In this document: positions 1-9,419 of the stretch, piece by piece | Position numbering within the stretch: the stretch's first letter is position 1 | Layout of the letters: each line of letters opens with the position of its first letter | Origin: Bacteroidota bacterium | GTDB taxonomy: Bacteria; Bacteroidota; Bacteroidia; Chitinophagales; Chitinophagaceae | DNA length: 52,122 nt | Assembly: GCA_003175935.1 (NCBI GenBank) | Contig: PSRI01000086.1 | Coordinates: 1-52,122 of the forward strand | Direction of reading: 5' to 3' | The notes under the pieces: generated by a model | Told to the model about the DNA's origin: nothing | Databases searched by the model: none | The model's input: the letters and a program-made list of their open reading frames with translations, nothing else | Program-made: the position numbers and the translations under genes

Positions 1-17
1 GGCTTGACTTTTCTTTG

Positions 18-51
18 GTTACTTTCTTTGTGTCAAGGCAAAGAAAGTAAC
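18..51. repeat. Perfect 13-bp inverted repeat (hairpin)
   Basis: GTTACTTTCTTTG at 18-30 is matched exactly by its reverse complement at 39-51 around an 8-nt loop. No long T tract follows on either strand, so it is not a plain intrinsic terminator. Hairpins of this flavour recur between genes in many bacteria; from memory I would class it as a REP-like element, but its neighbour on the left lies outside the window. Confidence 0.5.
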
Positions 52-415
52 AATAAACTCATAGCTGAAATGATCAAGCTTTTCGAAAAGTATTTTGACA
101 ACAACGTAATAGATAATTCAAGGAGGAAAAGTTTTCTGACCGTAGTCACGGCACACGTGACGAAGGTGCGATGAAGTAATCAAAAACCTCTGCGATTTTA
201 GTGAGTAGAGAAAAAATGGCGCAAAGTCAGGCAGAGGAATCACCGTCATTTCACGTTTAAGTTGACACTGGTACCTGGATTATGAAGTTAGAATATTGAA
301 ACCTTTACCATCAATCCGGGTTCTTTTATTTCCAATTGCAATTGACATTGATCAATTCAGGCATGAACAGCCTATAAACGACAAACCACCAACAACAAAC
401 GTAAACGGCCTGAAA

Positions 416-443
416 ACAAAAAAACCCCGTCGGGTAGACGGGG
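416..443 (-). terminator. Intrinsic terminator, minus strand
   Basis: CCCCGTC (425-431) pairs with GACGGGG (437-443) around a 5-nt loop. On the minus strand the GC stem is followed by seven T residues (complement of 418-424), the classical form. It lies about 450 nt beyond the LytTR stop codon at 890, so it ends either a long 3' UTR or a separate small minus-strand RNA. Confidence 0.75.
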
Positions 444-889
444 CAAATAATTTGAAATCTGGTCAGAGGTTCTGCCTTCTAGGTCGGCAGTAAGTGTTGC
501 TGCTTAATCGGGACGGTTTTCAAGTGAGTCTAGGGTACTGACGGATTTCAAGGCTCTTCAAGGATTTACGGTTGCTCTCAAAGGATCGGATCAGAATAGC
601 TTAGGGTTTGGTTTTTTAAGACACTGAATTTCTCATTTTTCAAGGGATAGGAATATATCTTTCCGGGTTTAGTGTTTCAACAGGATCGGGGGCTTCTTTC
701 TCAGGATTTGGATCGGGTTTAGCTGTGTGCGTTTGATGATGTAAAGATGCGCAGGATTTTGCCCCTCTGAAAGTTTTTTCGCCAGCATGGCCATTTGCTT
801 CGATTTTCGGGATAAAAGCTTCGACAAGCCTGAATTTGGATTCAGCGCTTTAGGTAGTTCCCATTAGAAGAAAGTTTGATTTGGGGAGA

Positions 890-1579
890 TCAGAGAATAT
901 TTATCTTTTGCATCACACCTGACTTGTGCGCCTTGCTAATTGGAATCATATTTCCTTTAATGAACAAAACATTCTCCTGGATATCATCAATCTTGGTATA
1001 ATTAACGATATATGAACGGTGAACTTTCATGAATACAAGGGGGTTCACTTTTGTCTCGAGGTTCTTGATCGTGTTGTGCGTTATATATTTCTTGGTAGGA
1101 GTAATAAATTTTACATAATCGCCCATGCTTTCAATATAGAGAATATCCTCATTGCTCAAACGAATGAGTTTTCCATCACTTTTAATAAACATGTGATCCT
1201 GATCGGAATTACCATTGAGCTGTTCACTTTTCTTGCTTACTTTTTGAATGGCATCCAGGAAGCGCTGATAGGTAAATGGTTTTTTGAGGTAATCTGTAAC
1301 ATTATACTGGAAAGCATCATATGCATATTCCGTTTTGGAAGTTGTAAGAATTACCTGAGGAGTGTAAACAAGCTGGTCAAGCAAATCAAAACCGGAAGCA
1401 CCAGGCATTTCAACGTCAAGAAATATGAGGTCCACTACATTGTCATTTAAATAACGCAGTGCTTCTTCAGCATTCAAAAAATGCTGGTCCACTTCAATCA
1501 TACCACTCTTTTCGCAAAATTTTCTGAGAAATTCCGCTGCTACGGGCAAATCCTCAACGATAATACTATGATACTTCAT
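890..1579 (-). CDS. LytTR-family response regulator
   Basis: A 229-residue response regulator. Residues 1-120 form a receiver domain with acidic residues E9 and D10 after strand 1, the phospho-acceptor D55 in LIFLDVEMP, and K100 in DYLKKPF. A LytTR DNA-binding domain follows (about 130-225), with the typical LYIESMGDYVKF and VHRSYIVN segments. Its start overlaps the stop codon of the upstream Hpt gene by 4 bp (ATGA), implying translational coupling. Inferred role: terminal output of the phosphorelay that starts with the divergent hybrid kinase at 2062. The target genes are not visible. Confidence 0.93.
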   Translation of the reverse strand: MKYHSIIVEDLPVAAEFLRKFCEKSGMIEVDQHFLNAEEALRYLNDNVVDLIFLDVEMPGASGFDLLDQLVYTPQVILTTSKTEYAYDAFQYNVTDYLKKPFTYQRFLDAIQKVSKKSEQLNGNSDQDHMFIKSDGKLIRLSNEDILYIESMGDYVKFITPTKKYITHNTIKNLETKVNPLVFMKVHRSYIVNYTKIDDIQENVLFIKGNMIPISKAHKSGVMQKINIL

Positions 1580-1980
1580 AGGAACTGTATATTGAATTGT
1601 TTGAGCCTATTCAACTCTTCTTCTATTTTTTGAATGGCCTGTTCTGAGATCCTGATAATTTGACTGAATGTTGGCTCAATCTCTGCCACGGACTGTGCTT
1701 GTCCGCATCCATCTTCAAATTCGCGATACCTTTCCTGCAGATCGTTCATACCAACATAACCGAATACGGGCTTTAGCTTGTGGATAATTTTTTTCAATCC
1801 ACTTAAATCACCGTCATGAAACTTAGTTTCAGCAACTGGTAATTCGGCCTTCAGCTGGTTTAGAGATGATTCAAAAATCATCTCAGCCTGGTGAAGATCA
1901 TCTCCATACAGGTCCTGCAGGAACGCAGTGTCCAGTTCCGGAGAGAACGCAAATAATATTTGTGGTTCTCCTTTATTCAT
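1576..1980 (-). CDS. Histidine phosphotransfer (Hpt) domain protein
   Basis: A 134-residue, mostly helical single-domain protein. The stretch IIHKLKPVFGYVG around H67 fits the Hpt consensus HxLKG, with P in place of the usual G, so H67 is the likely phospho-accepting histidine. It precedes a LytTR regulator in the same transcript with a 4-bp overlap and diverges from a hybrid kinase ending in a receiver domain. The gene set therefore makes a complete His-Asp-His-Asp relay, with this protein as shuttle between the kinase receiver and the LytTR receiver. The assignment rests on one motif, length and context. Confidence 0.8.
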   Translation of the reverse strand: MNKGEPQILFAFSPELDTAFLQDLYGDDLHQAEMIFESSLNQLKAELPVAETKFHDGDLSGLKKIIHKLKPVFGYVGMNDLQERYREFEDGCGQAQSVAEIEPTFSQIIRISEQAIQKIEEELNRLKQFNIQFL

Positions 1981-2017
1981 TTCACAATTTGTACTTATAC
2001 AGCAACGTTTTATACTT

Positions 2018-2034
2018 AATGCCCTATTGGCATT
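2018..2034. promoter_or_regulatory. Palindrome between divergent phosphorelay genes
   Basis: AATGCC, five bases, GGCATT form a perfect 6-bp inverted repeat in the 81-bp gap between the Hpt gene and the hybrid kinase. Its central position fits an operator shared by both divergent promoters. No TAnnTTTG box is obvious on either side. The function is inferred only from symmetry and place. Confidence 0.4.
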
Positions 2035-2061
2035 GTTCGAGATAAATCTTCATCTCAACTT

Positions 2062-4206
2062 ATGAAAACGAATGTTTTAGACAAATTAGTATCTTTTGGA
2101 TATAGTATTTTAGACAACGGTACAGATCCCTCCCTCGGCCACGAAGACCGAAAGAGTGTTCAAAGACTGATATTGTTTATCATATTCGGTATGGCAGTCA
2201 ACCTTGTTTGTCTGCTCCTGAACTTTTTTAACGGACTCTACGTTAGTGCCTCCCTCAATATTATATGTATCCTTTTGCTTACGGTCAGTTATTTCATGAA
2301 TAAGGACCGCAAACTTGTATTTGCAAAAGTGTTGGGAATCTTAACTGTCAATTTTTATTTATTTGCGATAAGCTATGTAGAAGGTCTTCGCGCGGGTGAA
2401 CATTTATATTATTTCCCTTTTCTCCTTGCGCTCATCTTTGTTATTGACCTAAAGAAGAATTACCAGGAACTGATCATGACTGGCGTGGTAACCTTTATTA
2501 CTACAGCCATGATATTCATTATGGCACCTTATGTTAGTACGGTTCAAACCATTAACAATGACCAGTACAGCAGTTTATTTAGTTCTAACCTGAGTCTTTC
2601 ATTAATAATTACCGCATTATTTACATACAATATCTTAAAAGCACTCGAGAAGAACGAAGAAAAAATTCTTGAAGAAAAAAGATTTACAGATACTATTTAC
2701 GACACCTCTCTCGATGCCGTATTTATTGTGGATACAACTACCCTTCTCATAACGGACTGCAATAAGCGAGCCGTGGAAGTATTCGGACTGACGGAGAAAA
2801 AAGAAATTTATGGATCGCCCGCTAAGTTTTTGCTGGGAGAAAAAATGGAAGAATATGTGCGGGTGCAGGGAAAACAATCTTTTTATAAAAATTCACCATG
2901 GTATGGCAACATGGATTTTTCGCGTAAGGATGATACCCCGTTTTTTGGTTATGTAAATGTGGTGCCATTTACTCACAGTAATATTATTTATTGTAAGATT
3001 AGTATTCTCGATATAACTGAAATCAAAATTGCAGAATTCGAAATTCTTAAGGCCAAAGAAAGGGCTGAAAGAGCAGCTAAAGTGAAATCCCGATTCCTGT
3101 CCAATATGAGTCATGAATTGAGAACACCTTTGAACGCTATTATTGGTACCACCAATCTTATCCTGCAGGAGGATTATCTTCCATCTCAACGCCAGAGCTT
3201 CGATGTATTGAAACATTCTTCAGAACACATGATGCAACTGGTAACCGACATTCTTGATTTCAGTAAGATTGAAGCAGGCAAAATGGAACTGGAAAATACG
3301 CCATTCAATTTAAAAAGCTTCTTACAAAAAGTTGTTAGTTCATTCACATCTCCTATTACACGCAGAAACCTGGAATTCAAAGTTGATATTGATGAACACG
3401 TGGATATGGAAGTTACCGGCGATGAAATGCGACTCAACCAGGTCCTCAATAATCTACTTTCAAATGCTGTGAAATTTACAGAGCAGGGAACCATCACCAT
3501 TAAAGTAAAAACTTCTCATCGTAAAAGTCATACTACAGATGTTTACTTCGCCGTGTGTGATACGGGAATTGGTATTCCAACAAACAAAGTCCGACAGGTA
3601 TTTGAAAGTTTCACACAGGCAGATATTGAAACCACAAGGAAATTTGGAGGCACAGGGCTTGGACTTGCAATCAGTAAAAAAATTGTTGAAAAGATGGGAG
3701 GAGATTTATTGGTTCAAAGTGAAATCGGAAGAGGAAGTACCTTTTATTTTACACTAAATTTCAAAGTGAACAAAACACAAAAGTCGTACGTAGATGAAAA
3801 CAAATTGAAAGGATTATCTGATCTGGAAGGTGTGAGAATATTACTGGCTGAAGACAATCCGATCAATATGATGGTGGCAAAAAGATTTTTACAGAAATGG
3901 AATGTAGAAGTAACGGAAGCCGAAAATGGTTTGCGCGCAGTTGAAGCTTTTGCAAAAAATAAATTTGATCTCCTTCTCATTGATTTAGAAATGCCTGAAA
4001 TGGATGGAGCGCAGGCTGTCGCGCATATTCGTCAAACACATAAAGACATTCCGATACTCGCTTTTACAGCTGCAACGTATGAAAATATGAGAGAAGATTT
4101 GTTGCAGAAAGGCTTTACTGATTTTGTACCCAAGCCCTTCAGACCAGAAGAACTCCATAAAAAAATTGTGCAGTATACCAACCGCGAAACTCCTATAAGA
4201 AGCTAA
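2062..4206 (+). CDS. Membrane-bound hybrid sensor histidine kinase
   Basis: A 714-residue kinase. About six hydrophobic segments lie between residues 35 and 195, followed by a short coiled coil, a PAS-like domain (about 207-325), a HisKA dimerisation domain with H351 in the H-box FLSNMSHELRTPLN, and a HATPase_c domain with N468 in the N-box and the G-boxes DTGIGIP and GGTGLGL. A C-terminal receiver domain (about 590-706) has D641 in LLIDLEMPEMDG and K691. An integral-membrane sensor without a large periplasmic domain suggests it senses a membrane or intramembrane signal. The divergent Hpt and LytTR genes supply the rest of the relay. The signal is unknown. Confidence 0.95.
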   Translation: MKTNVLDKLVSFGYSILDNGTDPSLGHEDRKSVQRLILFIIFGMAVNLVCLLLNFFNGLYVSASLNIICILLLTVSYFMNKDRKLVFAKVLGILTVNFYLFAISYVEGLRAGEHLYYFPFLLALIFVIDLKKNYQELIMTGVVTFITTAMIFIMAPYVSTVQTINNDQYSSLFSSNLSLSLIITALFTYNILKALEKNEEKILEEKRFTDTIYDTSLDAVFIVDTTTLLITDCNKRAVEVFGLTEKKEIYGSPAKFLLGEKMEEYVRVQGKQSFYKNSPWYGNMDFSRKDDTPFFGYVNVVPFTHSNIIYCKISILDITEIKIAEFEILKAKERAERAAKVKSRFLSNMSHELRTPLNAIIGTTNLILQEDYLPSQRQSFDVLKHSSEHMMQLVTDILDFSKIEAGKMELENTPFNLKSFLQKVVSSFTSPITRRNLEFKVDIDEHVDMEVTGDEMRLNQVLNNLLSNAVKFTEQGTITIKVKTSHRKSHTTDVYFAVCDTGIGIPTNKVRQVFESFTQADIETTRKFGGTGLGLAISKKIVEKMGGDLLVQSEIGRGSTFYFTLNFKVNKTQKSYVDENKLKGLSDLEGVRILLAEDNPINMMVAKRFLQKWNVEVTEAENGLRAVEAFAKNKFDLLLIDLEMPEMDGAQAVAHIRQTHKDIPILAFTAATYENMREDLLQKGFTDFVPKPFRPEELHKKIVQYTNRETPIRS

Positions 4207-4248
4207 AAAAAATCCATTTTCAATTGCGCACTGCTTTCGAAAATGGAT
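4204..4248 (-). terminator. Intrinsic terminator between convergent genes
   Basis: ATCCATTTTC (4212-4221) and GAAAATGGAT (4239-4248) form a 10-bp stem. On the minus strand the stem is followed by a run of T (complement of the A run at 4205-4211), so it best serves the minus-strand gene ending at 4272. On the plus strand only a weak U-rich tail follows. Confidence 0.7.
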
Positions 4249-4271
4249 CAATAAAAATTATTTGACTTTCT

Positions 4272-4994
4272 TTAGTTTGTTTTCTCCAGGTCTTTTGGAT
4301 CGAGGGCCTTATTCACCTCAATTTTAGTAATCGTATTTACGATATCACCAGCCTGCGGATTATTTGTCGTGCTCTTATGTGGGAAAACATATCCATCGGG
4401 AGTTTTTTGGTAATCGGCAAAATTCACAACCTGCTCAATGTCTTGTCCGCTCATAGTTACTTTAGCCAAAATGCGCGTGAGATAATAAGTTGATGCATCG
4501 ATATAATAGGTTATATCCTGCCCCTCTTTTTTGAGATTCACTTTGAAATTGGATTTGCCATCGATATCTTCCTTACCCTGAAGCGTACCTGTGTACCCAT
4601 TTTCTTTGTATTTGTAAAAATCACCACCGGCGCTCAATCTGCCAGACTGGGCTTTAATGGCATCGTCGGGCATTGGTTGAGCATCTGTGCTCCCCATCAT
4701 AGGGTTAATCATCCAGCCTTTGTCTTTAGTCATGTAAGTAACAATTTTTTGACCCTGCACGTCTACTTCCGATCGCATGGCGGTTCCAAAGATGATCCAA
4801 ACTTTTGAGTCAAGGGTCATTCCCATTACTTCGGTACTTGCTTCCTGGTAAAGTGATTTGAGAGAATTCAGTTTGTCTTTTCCTCCCAATGCATCAATAT
4901 ACTTTGCCTGTACCTCATCTATCGTTTGAGCATAGGTGATATTTACAGTGGCGAGTGCAATTGCTGCCAGAATAGTTGTTTTAAACGATTTCAT
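4272..4994 (-). CDS. LolA-like periplasmic protein, copy 2
   Basis: A 240-residue exported protein with a cleavable signal peptide ending in TYAQ near residue 22. The mature part is a run of beta strands of the kind found in LolA/LolB-type outer-membrane lipoprotein-sorting proteins. It is clearly homologous to the next gene upstream: both share a YI.A.GG..K..SLKSLY segment, a central EDIDGK or EDVDGK, a YYID.(S/T)TYY motif and a DY.KTP.G(Y/F)VFP motif near the C-terminus. The tandem arrangement points to gene duplication. Family members probably bind a hydrophobic ligand; the ligand here is unknown and true LolA function is not implied. Confidence 0.75.
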   Translation of the reverse strand: MKSFKTTILAAIALATVNITYAQTIDEVQAKYIDALGGKDKLNSLKSLYQEASTEVMGMTLDSKVWIIFGTAMRSEVDVQGQKIVTYMTKDKGWMINPMMGSTDAQPMPDDAIKAQSGRLSAGGDFYKYKENGYTGTLQGKEDIDGKSNFKVNLKKEGQDITYYIDASTYYLTRILAKVTMSGQDIEQVVNFADYQKTPDGYVFPHKSTTNNPQAGDIVNTITKIEVNKALDPKDLEKTN

Positions 4995-5034
4995 TTGATC
5001 GATTTTTGATGTAGAATGTATTTATTTTTTGTGC

Positions 5035-5760
5035 TTAACTGTTAGACGGGGTACTTAGTTTTGCCAGGTCCAAAGTTGGATTCACTTCTATTTTTTCAAT
5101 ATTGCTTGACGCTCCCATTCCTACTATGGTTGTTGTGTAAGGAAAAACAAATCCTTCTGGCGTTTTTCTATAATCTGAATAATCGATTTTAGTTTCGGCA
5201 TTTGGATCAGCACCCGGCCTTCTGCCCATTCCACCTTTCATGCTGGTGCGATCAATATAATAGGTGGTTTCATCAATAAAATAAGTAATCTCCCTGGCGC
5301 CAGCTGTTGTGAGTTTGACCTTGTAACATTTTTTGCCATCTACATCTTCTTCACCCTGCAATTCTGCTTTGCTTCCCTTGGCTGCATAATCTACGAGTGG
5401 ACTGACGCATTCCAATTCCGTTTGCTGGGCTTTCAACACTTCAGGATTCATCGGCTCAAAGTTTCCGCCACTACGAGGATTTGATGCCCAGCCAGCCTTG
5501 TCAGTTACAATCATTGTAGCAGAACCCATTCCAAAATTTATCTCCCTGCGCATTAATTTATCCTGAACCTTCCAGATTTTTGAATTGACTTCATTTCCAT
5601 TTTGCATAACCGCCACCTGTTCTATATAAAGACTTTTAAGGGAATGAATTTTTTCCAAGCCGCCCATGGCTGTAATATATTTTCCAATCACATCATCCAC
5701 AGTTTGTGAAAATGACTGGAGAGAAACTAAAACTACAGAGAAGAGTACGAGTTTTTTCAT
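5035..5760 (-). CDS. LolA-like periplasmic protein, copy 1
   Basis: A 241-residue paralogue of the neighbour at 4272. I chose the ATG at 5760 (MKKLVLFSVVLVSLQ) because it gives a normal signal peptide ending in SFSQ; the in-frame ATG at 5781 would put a hydrophilic tail before it and would overlap a TAnnTTTG promoter box at 5779-5786. The mature domain has the same beta-strand architecture and conserved GG, DVDGK, YFIDETTYY and DYRKTPEGFVFPY blocks. An insertion rich in G, M and R (MKGGMGRRPGAD) distinguishes it from the second copy. A 40-bp gap separates the two, so they are probably co-transcribed. Confidence 0.75.
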   Translation of the reverse strand: MKKLVLFSVVLVSLQSFSQTVDDVIGKYITAMGGLEKIHSLKSLYIEQVAVMQNGNEVNSKIWKVQDKLMRREINFGMGSATMIVTDKAGWASNPRSGGNFEPMNPEVLKAQQTELECVSPLVDYAAKGSKAELQGEEDVDGKKCYKVKLTTAGAREITYFIDETTYYIDRTSMKGGMGRRPGADPNAETKIDYSDYRKTPEGFVFPYTTTIVGMGASSNIEKIEVNPTLDLAKLSTPSNS

Positions 5761-5778
5761 TTGGTTATATTTATTTAC

Positions 5779-5786
5779 CAAAAATA
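5779..5786 (-). promoter_or_regulatory. -7 box (TATTTTTG) for the LolA-like pair
   Basis: The minus strand reads TATTTTTG, an exact match to the Bacteroidota -7 consensus TAnnTTTG. It lies 18 nt before the ATG at 5760. No TTG stands at the preferred 19-21 bp distance upstream, so the assignment is tentative. Confidence 0.4.
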
Positions 5787-5856
5787 GTTCTTTAGCCGTT
5801 TCAAAATATCTCTTTATCTATTAACTTGAGTCAGGCCATCACAAAACACATTCGCA

Positions 5857-7548
5857 ATGGCGGTACAAACAGTTGAGGGTTTGTTGGTAGATTTATTCAG
5901 ACAAAACATATACCCTGCCCGGATTTCCTTTGTTAATACTAAGATAACTTCGATTGAAGCCATTGCCGAAGCGGGAGCCGGTGCGGCAAATCTACCTTAT
6001 ATTCTTCCCGGATTCATTGATGCTCATGTACATATTGAAAGTTCCATGATGGTTCCGTCGCAATTTGCCCGAATGGCTGTGGTTCACGGAACCGTTGCAA
6101 CCGTGAGCGATCCGCACGAAATTGCCAATGTTTGTGGAATGGAAGGCGTTGATTTTATGATTTCTGATGGAAAGAAAGTTCCTTTCAAATTCTATTTTGG
6201 AGCCCCAAGTTGTGTACCGGCAACAATTTTTGAAACAGCCGGGGCCGCGCTCAAATTAAAAGATGTTGAAGAATTGCTTCAAAATCCCGAGATCAAATAC
6301 CTCAGTGAAATGATGAATTTTCCAGGTGTTTTATACGGTGATCCCGAAGTAATGGGCAAAATACACGCTGCAGTAAAAATGGGAAAACCCATTGACGGTC
6401 ATGCTCCCGGCCTTAGAGGTGATGATGCAAGAAATTATATTGAAGCAGGAACTGGCTCAGTATGCATAAGTACCGATCACGAATGCTTTACCAGGGAAGA
6501 AGCACTTGACAAATTGAAGTTTGGAATGAAAGTCATTATCCGTGAAGGAAGTGCTGCCAGAAATTTTGAAGCATTGGCAGATCTGATCAATGATCACTCC
6601 GACCAAATGATGTTTTGCAGTGATGATAAACATCCGGATAGCCTGGAGCTTGGACATATCAATCAACTTTGCACCAGGGCTATTAAAAAAGGCATTGATA
6701 TATTCAAAGTTTTAAAAGTGGCTTGCTTAAATCCTGTGAATCATTACAAACTAAATGTGGGCCTTTTGAGAGTTGGTGACCCTGCAGATTTTATTTTGGC
6801 AACCGATCTGGAAGAATTCAAAGTCTTAAAAACTTTTATCAACGGCGAACTCGTTGCGGAAAATGGACAAACACTTATACCGGCTACAACTAAATCATCA
6901 ACCCCTCTTAATAATTTTCATTGTGAACCAAAAACACCCAGGGATTTTGAATATAAAATAGGCTTAAGCAGTAAATCATTATCCAAAGAAGCTTCTGTAA
7001 ATGTTCCTGTAATTGAAGCACTGGATGGGCAACTTATTACAAACAAACTAACGGCATCGGTCCCCATTCAAAATAATATGCTCGTAGCTGATGCTGAAAA
7101 TGATATTTTAAAAATCGTTGTTGTAAACAGATACAAAGAGGCCAGAGTGAGCAAAGCATTTATAAAAAATTTCGGGCTCAAAAAAGGAGCTATTGCATCT
7201 TCAGTTGCGCACGACAGTCACAATATTGTGGCAGTGGGTTCTGATGATGAATCATTATGCGAAGCGGTTAATCTTATTATTCAAAACCGTGGTGGCGTAA
7301 GTTGTGTGGAAAGGCAATCCAAAATTTCCCTGATCGTTCCCCTACCTGTTGCGGGTTTAATGAATGATGAGGATGGATATGAAGTGGCAAGGATGTATGC
7401 TGCAATTGACAAAGCTTCCAGGGATCTCGGTTCCAAATTAGGATCACCATTCATGACGCTCTCTTTCATGGCGCTCCTGGTAATTCCCCATCTTAAACTG
7501 AGTGACCTCGGGCTTTTCGACGGAGATGAGTTCAGGCTTATTCAGTAA
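5857..7548 (+). CDS. ade: Adenine deaminase
   Basis: A 563-residue amidohydrolase that converts adenine to hypoxanthine and ammonia in purine salvage. Evidence: the N-terminal metal-binding segment [14 protein letters not shown] (H57 and H59), the downstream segments [27 protein letters not shown] and FCSDDKHPD, and a C-terminal domain with [11 protein letters not shown] and [13 protein letters not shown], all characteristic of the Ade family rather than of adenosine deaminases. The length is close to the usual 570-590 residues. It looks monocistronic, diverging from the LolA-like pair across a 96-bp gap. Confidence 0.95.
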   Translation: MAVQTVEGLLVDLFRQNIYPARISFVNTKITSIEAIAEAGAGAANLPYILPGFIDAHVHIESSMMVPSQFARMAVVHGTVATVSDPHEIANVCGMEGVDFMISDGKKVPFKFYFGAPSCVPATIFETAGAALKLKDVEELLQNPEIKYLSEMMNFPGVLYGDPEVMGKIHAAVKMGKPIDGHAPGLRGDDARNYIEAGTGSVCISTDHECFTREEALDKLKFGMKVIIREGSAARNFEALADLINDHSDQMMFCSDDKHPDSLELGHINQLCTRAIKKGIDIFKVLKVACLNPVNHYKLNVGLLRVGDPADFILATDLEEFKVLKTFINGELVAENGQTLIPATTKSSTPLNNFHCEPKTPRDFEYKIGLSSKSLSKEASVNVPVIEALDGQLITNKLTASVPIQNNMLVADAENDILKIVVVNRYKEARVSKAFIKNFGLKKGAIASSVAHDSHNIVAVGSDDESLCEAVNLIIQNRGGVSCVERQSKISLIVPLPVAGLMNDEDGYEVARMYAAIDKASRDLGSKLGSPFMTLSFMALLVIPHLKLSDLGLFDGDEFRLIQ

Positions 7549-7589
7549 TAATCCATAACTCATCATTAATTAACTTAGATACTAAATCT

Positions 7590-9353
7590 GTGATGATGAA
7601 AGTTGCTCGCATTTCATTTTTGTTGGTGGTAGTCTTTTTAAATAGTCTGCAGCTTCGCTCCCAGTTTGTGGGACAAAAAACTTATTGCAATCCCGTTGAC
7701 ATCAATTATCGTTACAATTTCGAGCAGTTGAACGAAAAAATTTCATATCGTTCTGGTGCCGATCCTGTAATTGTAAATCATAAAGGAGAATACTATTTGT
7801 TTGTAACCATCTCAGGCGGCTGGTGGCACTCTAAAGATTTGCTGAATTGGGATTATGTTGTTCCGGATAAATGGCCCATGGAAGATATGTGTGCACCTGC
7901 TGCACTATCGGTAAGGGATACTCTATATCTCTTTCAGAGCACATTTGAACAGCGACCTATTTTTTATAGCCTGGAACCTGAAAAAGGAAAGCTATTATTT
8001 TATAACAGATGGCTTCCGCGACTTCCCCCTTTGGTTGGTCCATGGGATCCGGATATTTTTTATGATAAGGAACTGGACAAATGGTATATGTACTGGGGTT
8101 CATCGAATGTGTTTCCCATTTATGGCGCAGAGCTGGACAAAAGCAGGAAACTCACTTATGCCAGCGATTATGTAGGATTAATTTACCTGCATCCTGAAGA
8201 ACATGGTTGGGAAAGATTTGGTCCGAATCATACAGATACAATCCGGCCATTTATTGAAGGTGCCTGGATGACGAAGTATAACGGTAAATACTACCTGCAA
8301 TATGGAGCACCCGGAACAGAATACAATGTTTATTCAAATGGAACTTATATTTCAGACAAACCACTAGGGCCTTTTACCTATGCACCTTACAATCCCATCT
8401 CGTACAAGCCGGGAGGATTTTTAGTGGGAGCCGGACACGGAAATACTTTCCAGGATAACTATGGAAATTACTGGAACACCGGAACCCCATGGATTGCAGT
8501 AAACTGGAATTTTGAAAGAAGAGTTGCCATGTTTCCTGCGGGATTTGATAAAACAGATCAGATGTATGTGAATACAAGGTTTGGTGATTTTCCACATTAC
8601 CTGCCCAAAGGAAAATGGAATAAGAGTGATGAATTGTTTACAGGCTGGATGCTGTTATCTTATAAGAAACCGGTGGTTACTTCGTCTGTGAAGGATACAT
8701 TCTCTGCTAACAGGATAACGGACGAGAACCCACGAACATATTGGGTGGCAGCTCAAAATAAACCAGGCGAAACGGTTACTATTGACCTACTGCACGAATG
8801 TGATGTGAAGGCAATCCAGATAAATTATACCGACTACAAATCAAATATTTTCGACAGCGACTCTACGGTTTATACGCAATTCAAATTATTTGTTTCAAAA
8901 GACGGGAAAAGTTGGCAATGTGTCAGCGATCTTAGCAATGAAAAAAGAGATCGCCCAAATGCATATATCGAATTAAAATCTACTGCCCAGGCCAGGTACA
9001 TAAAATATGAACATATATATGTAAAAGCGGCGAATCTTGCCATAAGTGATATCAGAGTTTTTGGTAACGGTAATGGTAAAGCGCCCAAGACTCCAGCAAA
9101 TTTTCACGCAACAAGACAAACGGATGCGAGAAATGCAGACATAAGTTGGGATAAAGTTGATGGTGCAGTCGGTTACAATATTCTTTGGGGCATCGCTCCT
9201 GATAAATTATACCAGACCTACCAGGTATTTGCAGATAAAGAAAACCGACTCGAAATCCGTGCCCTGAATAAGGGTCAGGATTACTACTTTGCCATTGAAG
9301 CCTTCAATGAAAATGGCGTTTCTCCATCCACAACTGCTGTGCATATACCCTAG
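7590..9353 (+). CDS. Secreted GH43-like glycosidase with F5/8-type and Fn3 domains
   Basis: A 587-residue secreted protein with an N-terminal signal peptide (to about residue 25). Residues 50-370 look like a five-bladed GH43-type propeller: D58 in SGADPVIV fits the catalytic base, D153 or D155 in GPWDPDIFYD fits the pKa-modulating aspartate, and E223 in IEGAWMTKYNGKYYLQY fits the catalytic acid. A discoidin (F5/8 type C) domain follows (about 385-490), then a fibronectin type III domain (about 500-587). It lacks a lipobox and an obvious type IX C-terminal signal, and no sus genes are adjacent. GH43 enzymes act on arabinans, xylans or galactans; the substrate here cannot be read from sequence. 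Confidence 0.8.
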   Translation: MMMKVARISFLLVVVFLNSLQLRSQFVGQKTYCNPVDINYRYNFEQLNEKISYRSGADPVIVNHKGEYYLFVTISGGWWHSKDLLNWDYVVPDKWPMEDMCAPAALSVRDTLYLFQSTFEQRPIFYSLEPEKGKLLFYNRWLPRLPPLVGPWDPDIFYDKELDKWYMYWGSSNVFPIYGAELDKSRKLTYASDYVGLIYLHPEEHGWERFGPNHTDTIRPFIEGAWMTKYNGKYYLQYGAPGTEYNVYSNGTYISDKPLGPFTYAPYNPISYKPGGFLVGAGHGNTFQDNYGNYWNTGTPWIAVNWNFERRVAMFPAGFDKTDQMYVNTRFGDFPHYLPKGKWNKSDELFTGWMLLSYKKPVVTSSVKDTFSANRITDENPRTYWVAAQNKPGETVTIDLLHECDVKAIQINYTDYKSNIFDSDSTVYTQFKLFVSKDGKSWQCVSDLSNEKRDRPNAYIELKSTAQARYIKYEHIYVKAANLAISDIRVFGNGNGKAPKTPANFHATRQTDARNADISWDKVDGAVGYNILWGIAPDKLYQTYQVFADKENRLEIRALNKGQDYYFAIEAFNENGVSPSTTAVHIP

Positions 9354-9419
9354 GTAAAATCAGGCAAATCAATTCGCCGACAGTTTTAGGAGCTCTACCG
9401 AGATTATACGAATTATGGC

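Larger units (their letters stand above)
1..889. other. Gene-free region with several hairpins
   Basis: No ORF with a plausible start, ribosome binding site or recognisable product is seen here; the longest (296-493) looks accidental. Besides the 18-51 hairpin there are inverted repeats GTCACG/CGTGAC (145-161) and CCTCTGC/GCAGAGG (187-193 and 231-237), and a minus-strand terminator near 416-443. The part from 540 to 760 carries loosely repeated words such as GGATCGG and GGGTTTAG. It could be the 3' region of the minus-strand LytTR gene or encode a small RNA; the sequence does not decide. Confidence 0.4.

Noticed and set aside
296-493. A 65-residue plus-strand ORF in the gene-free left end
   Set aside because: No ribosome binding site or family resemblance; it runs through the terminator hairpin and looks accidental.
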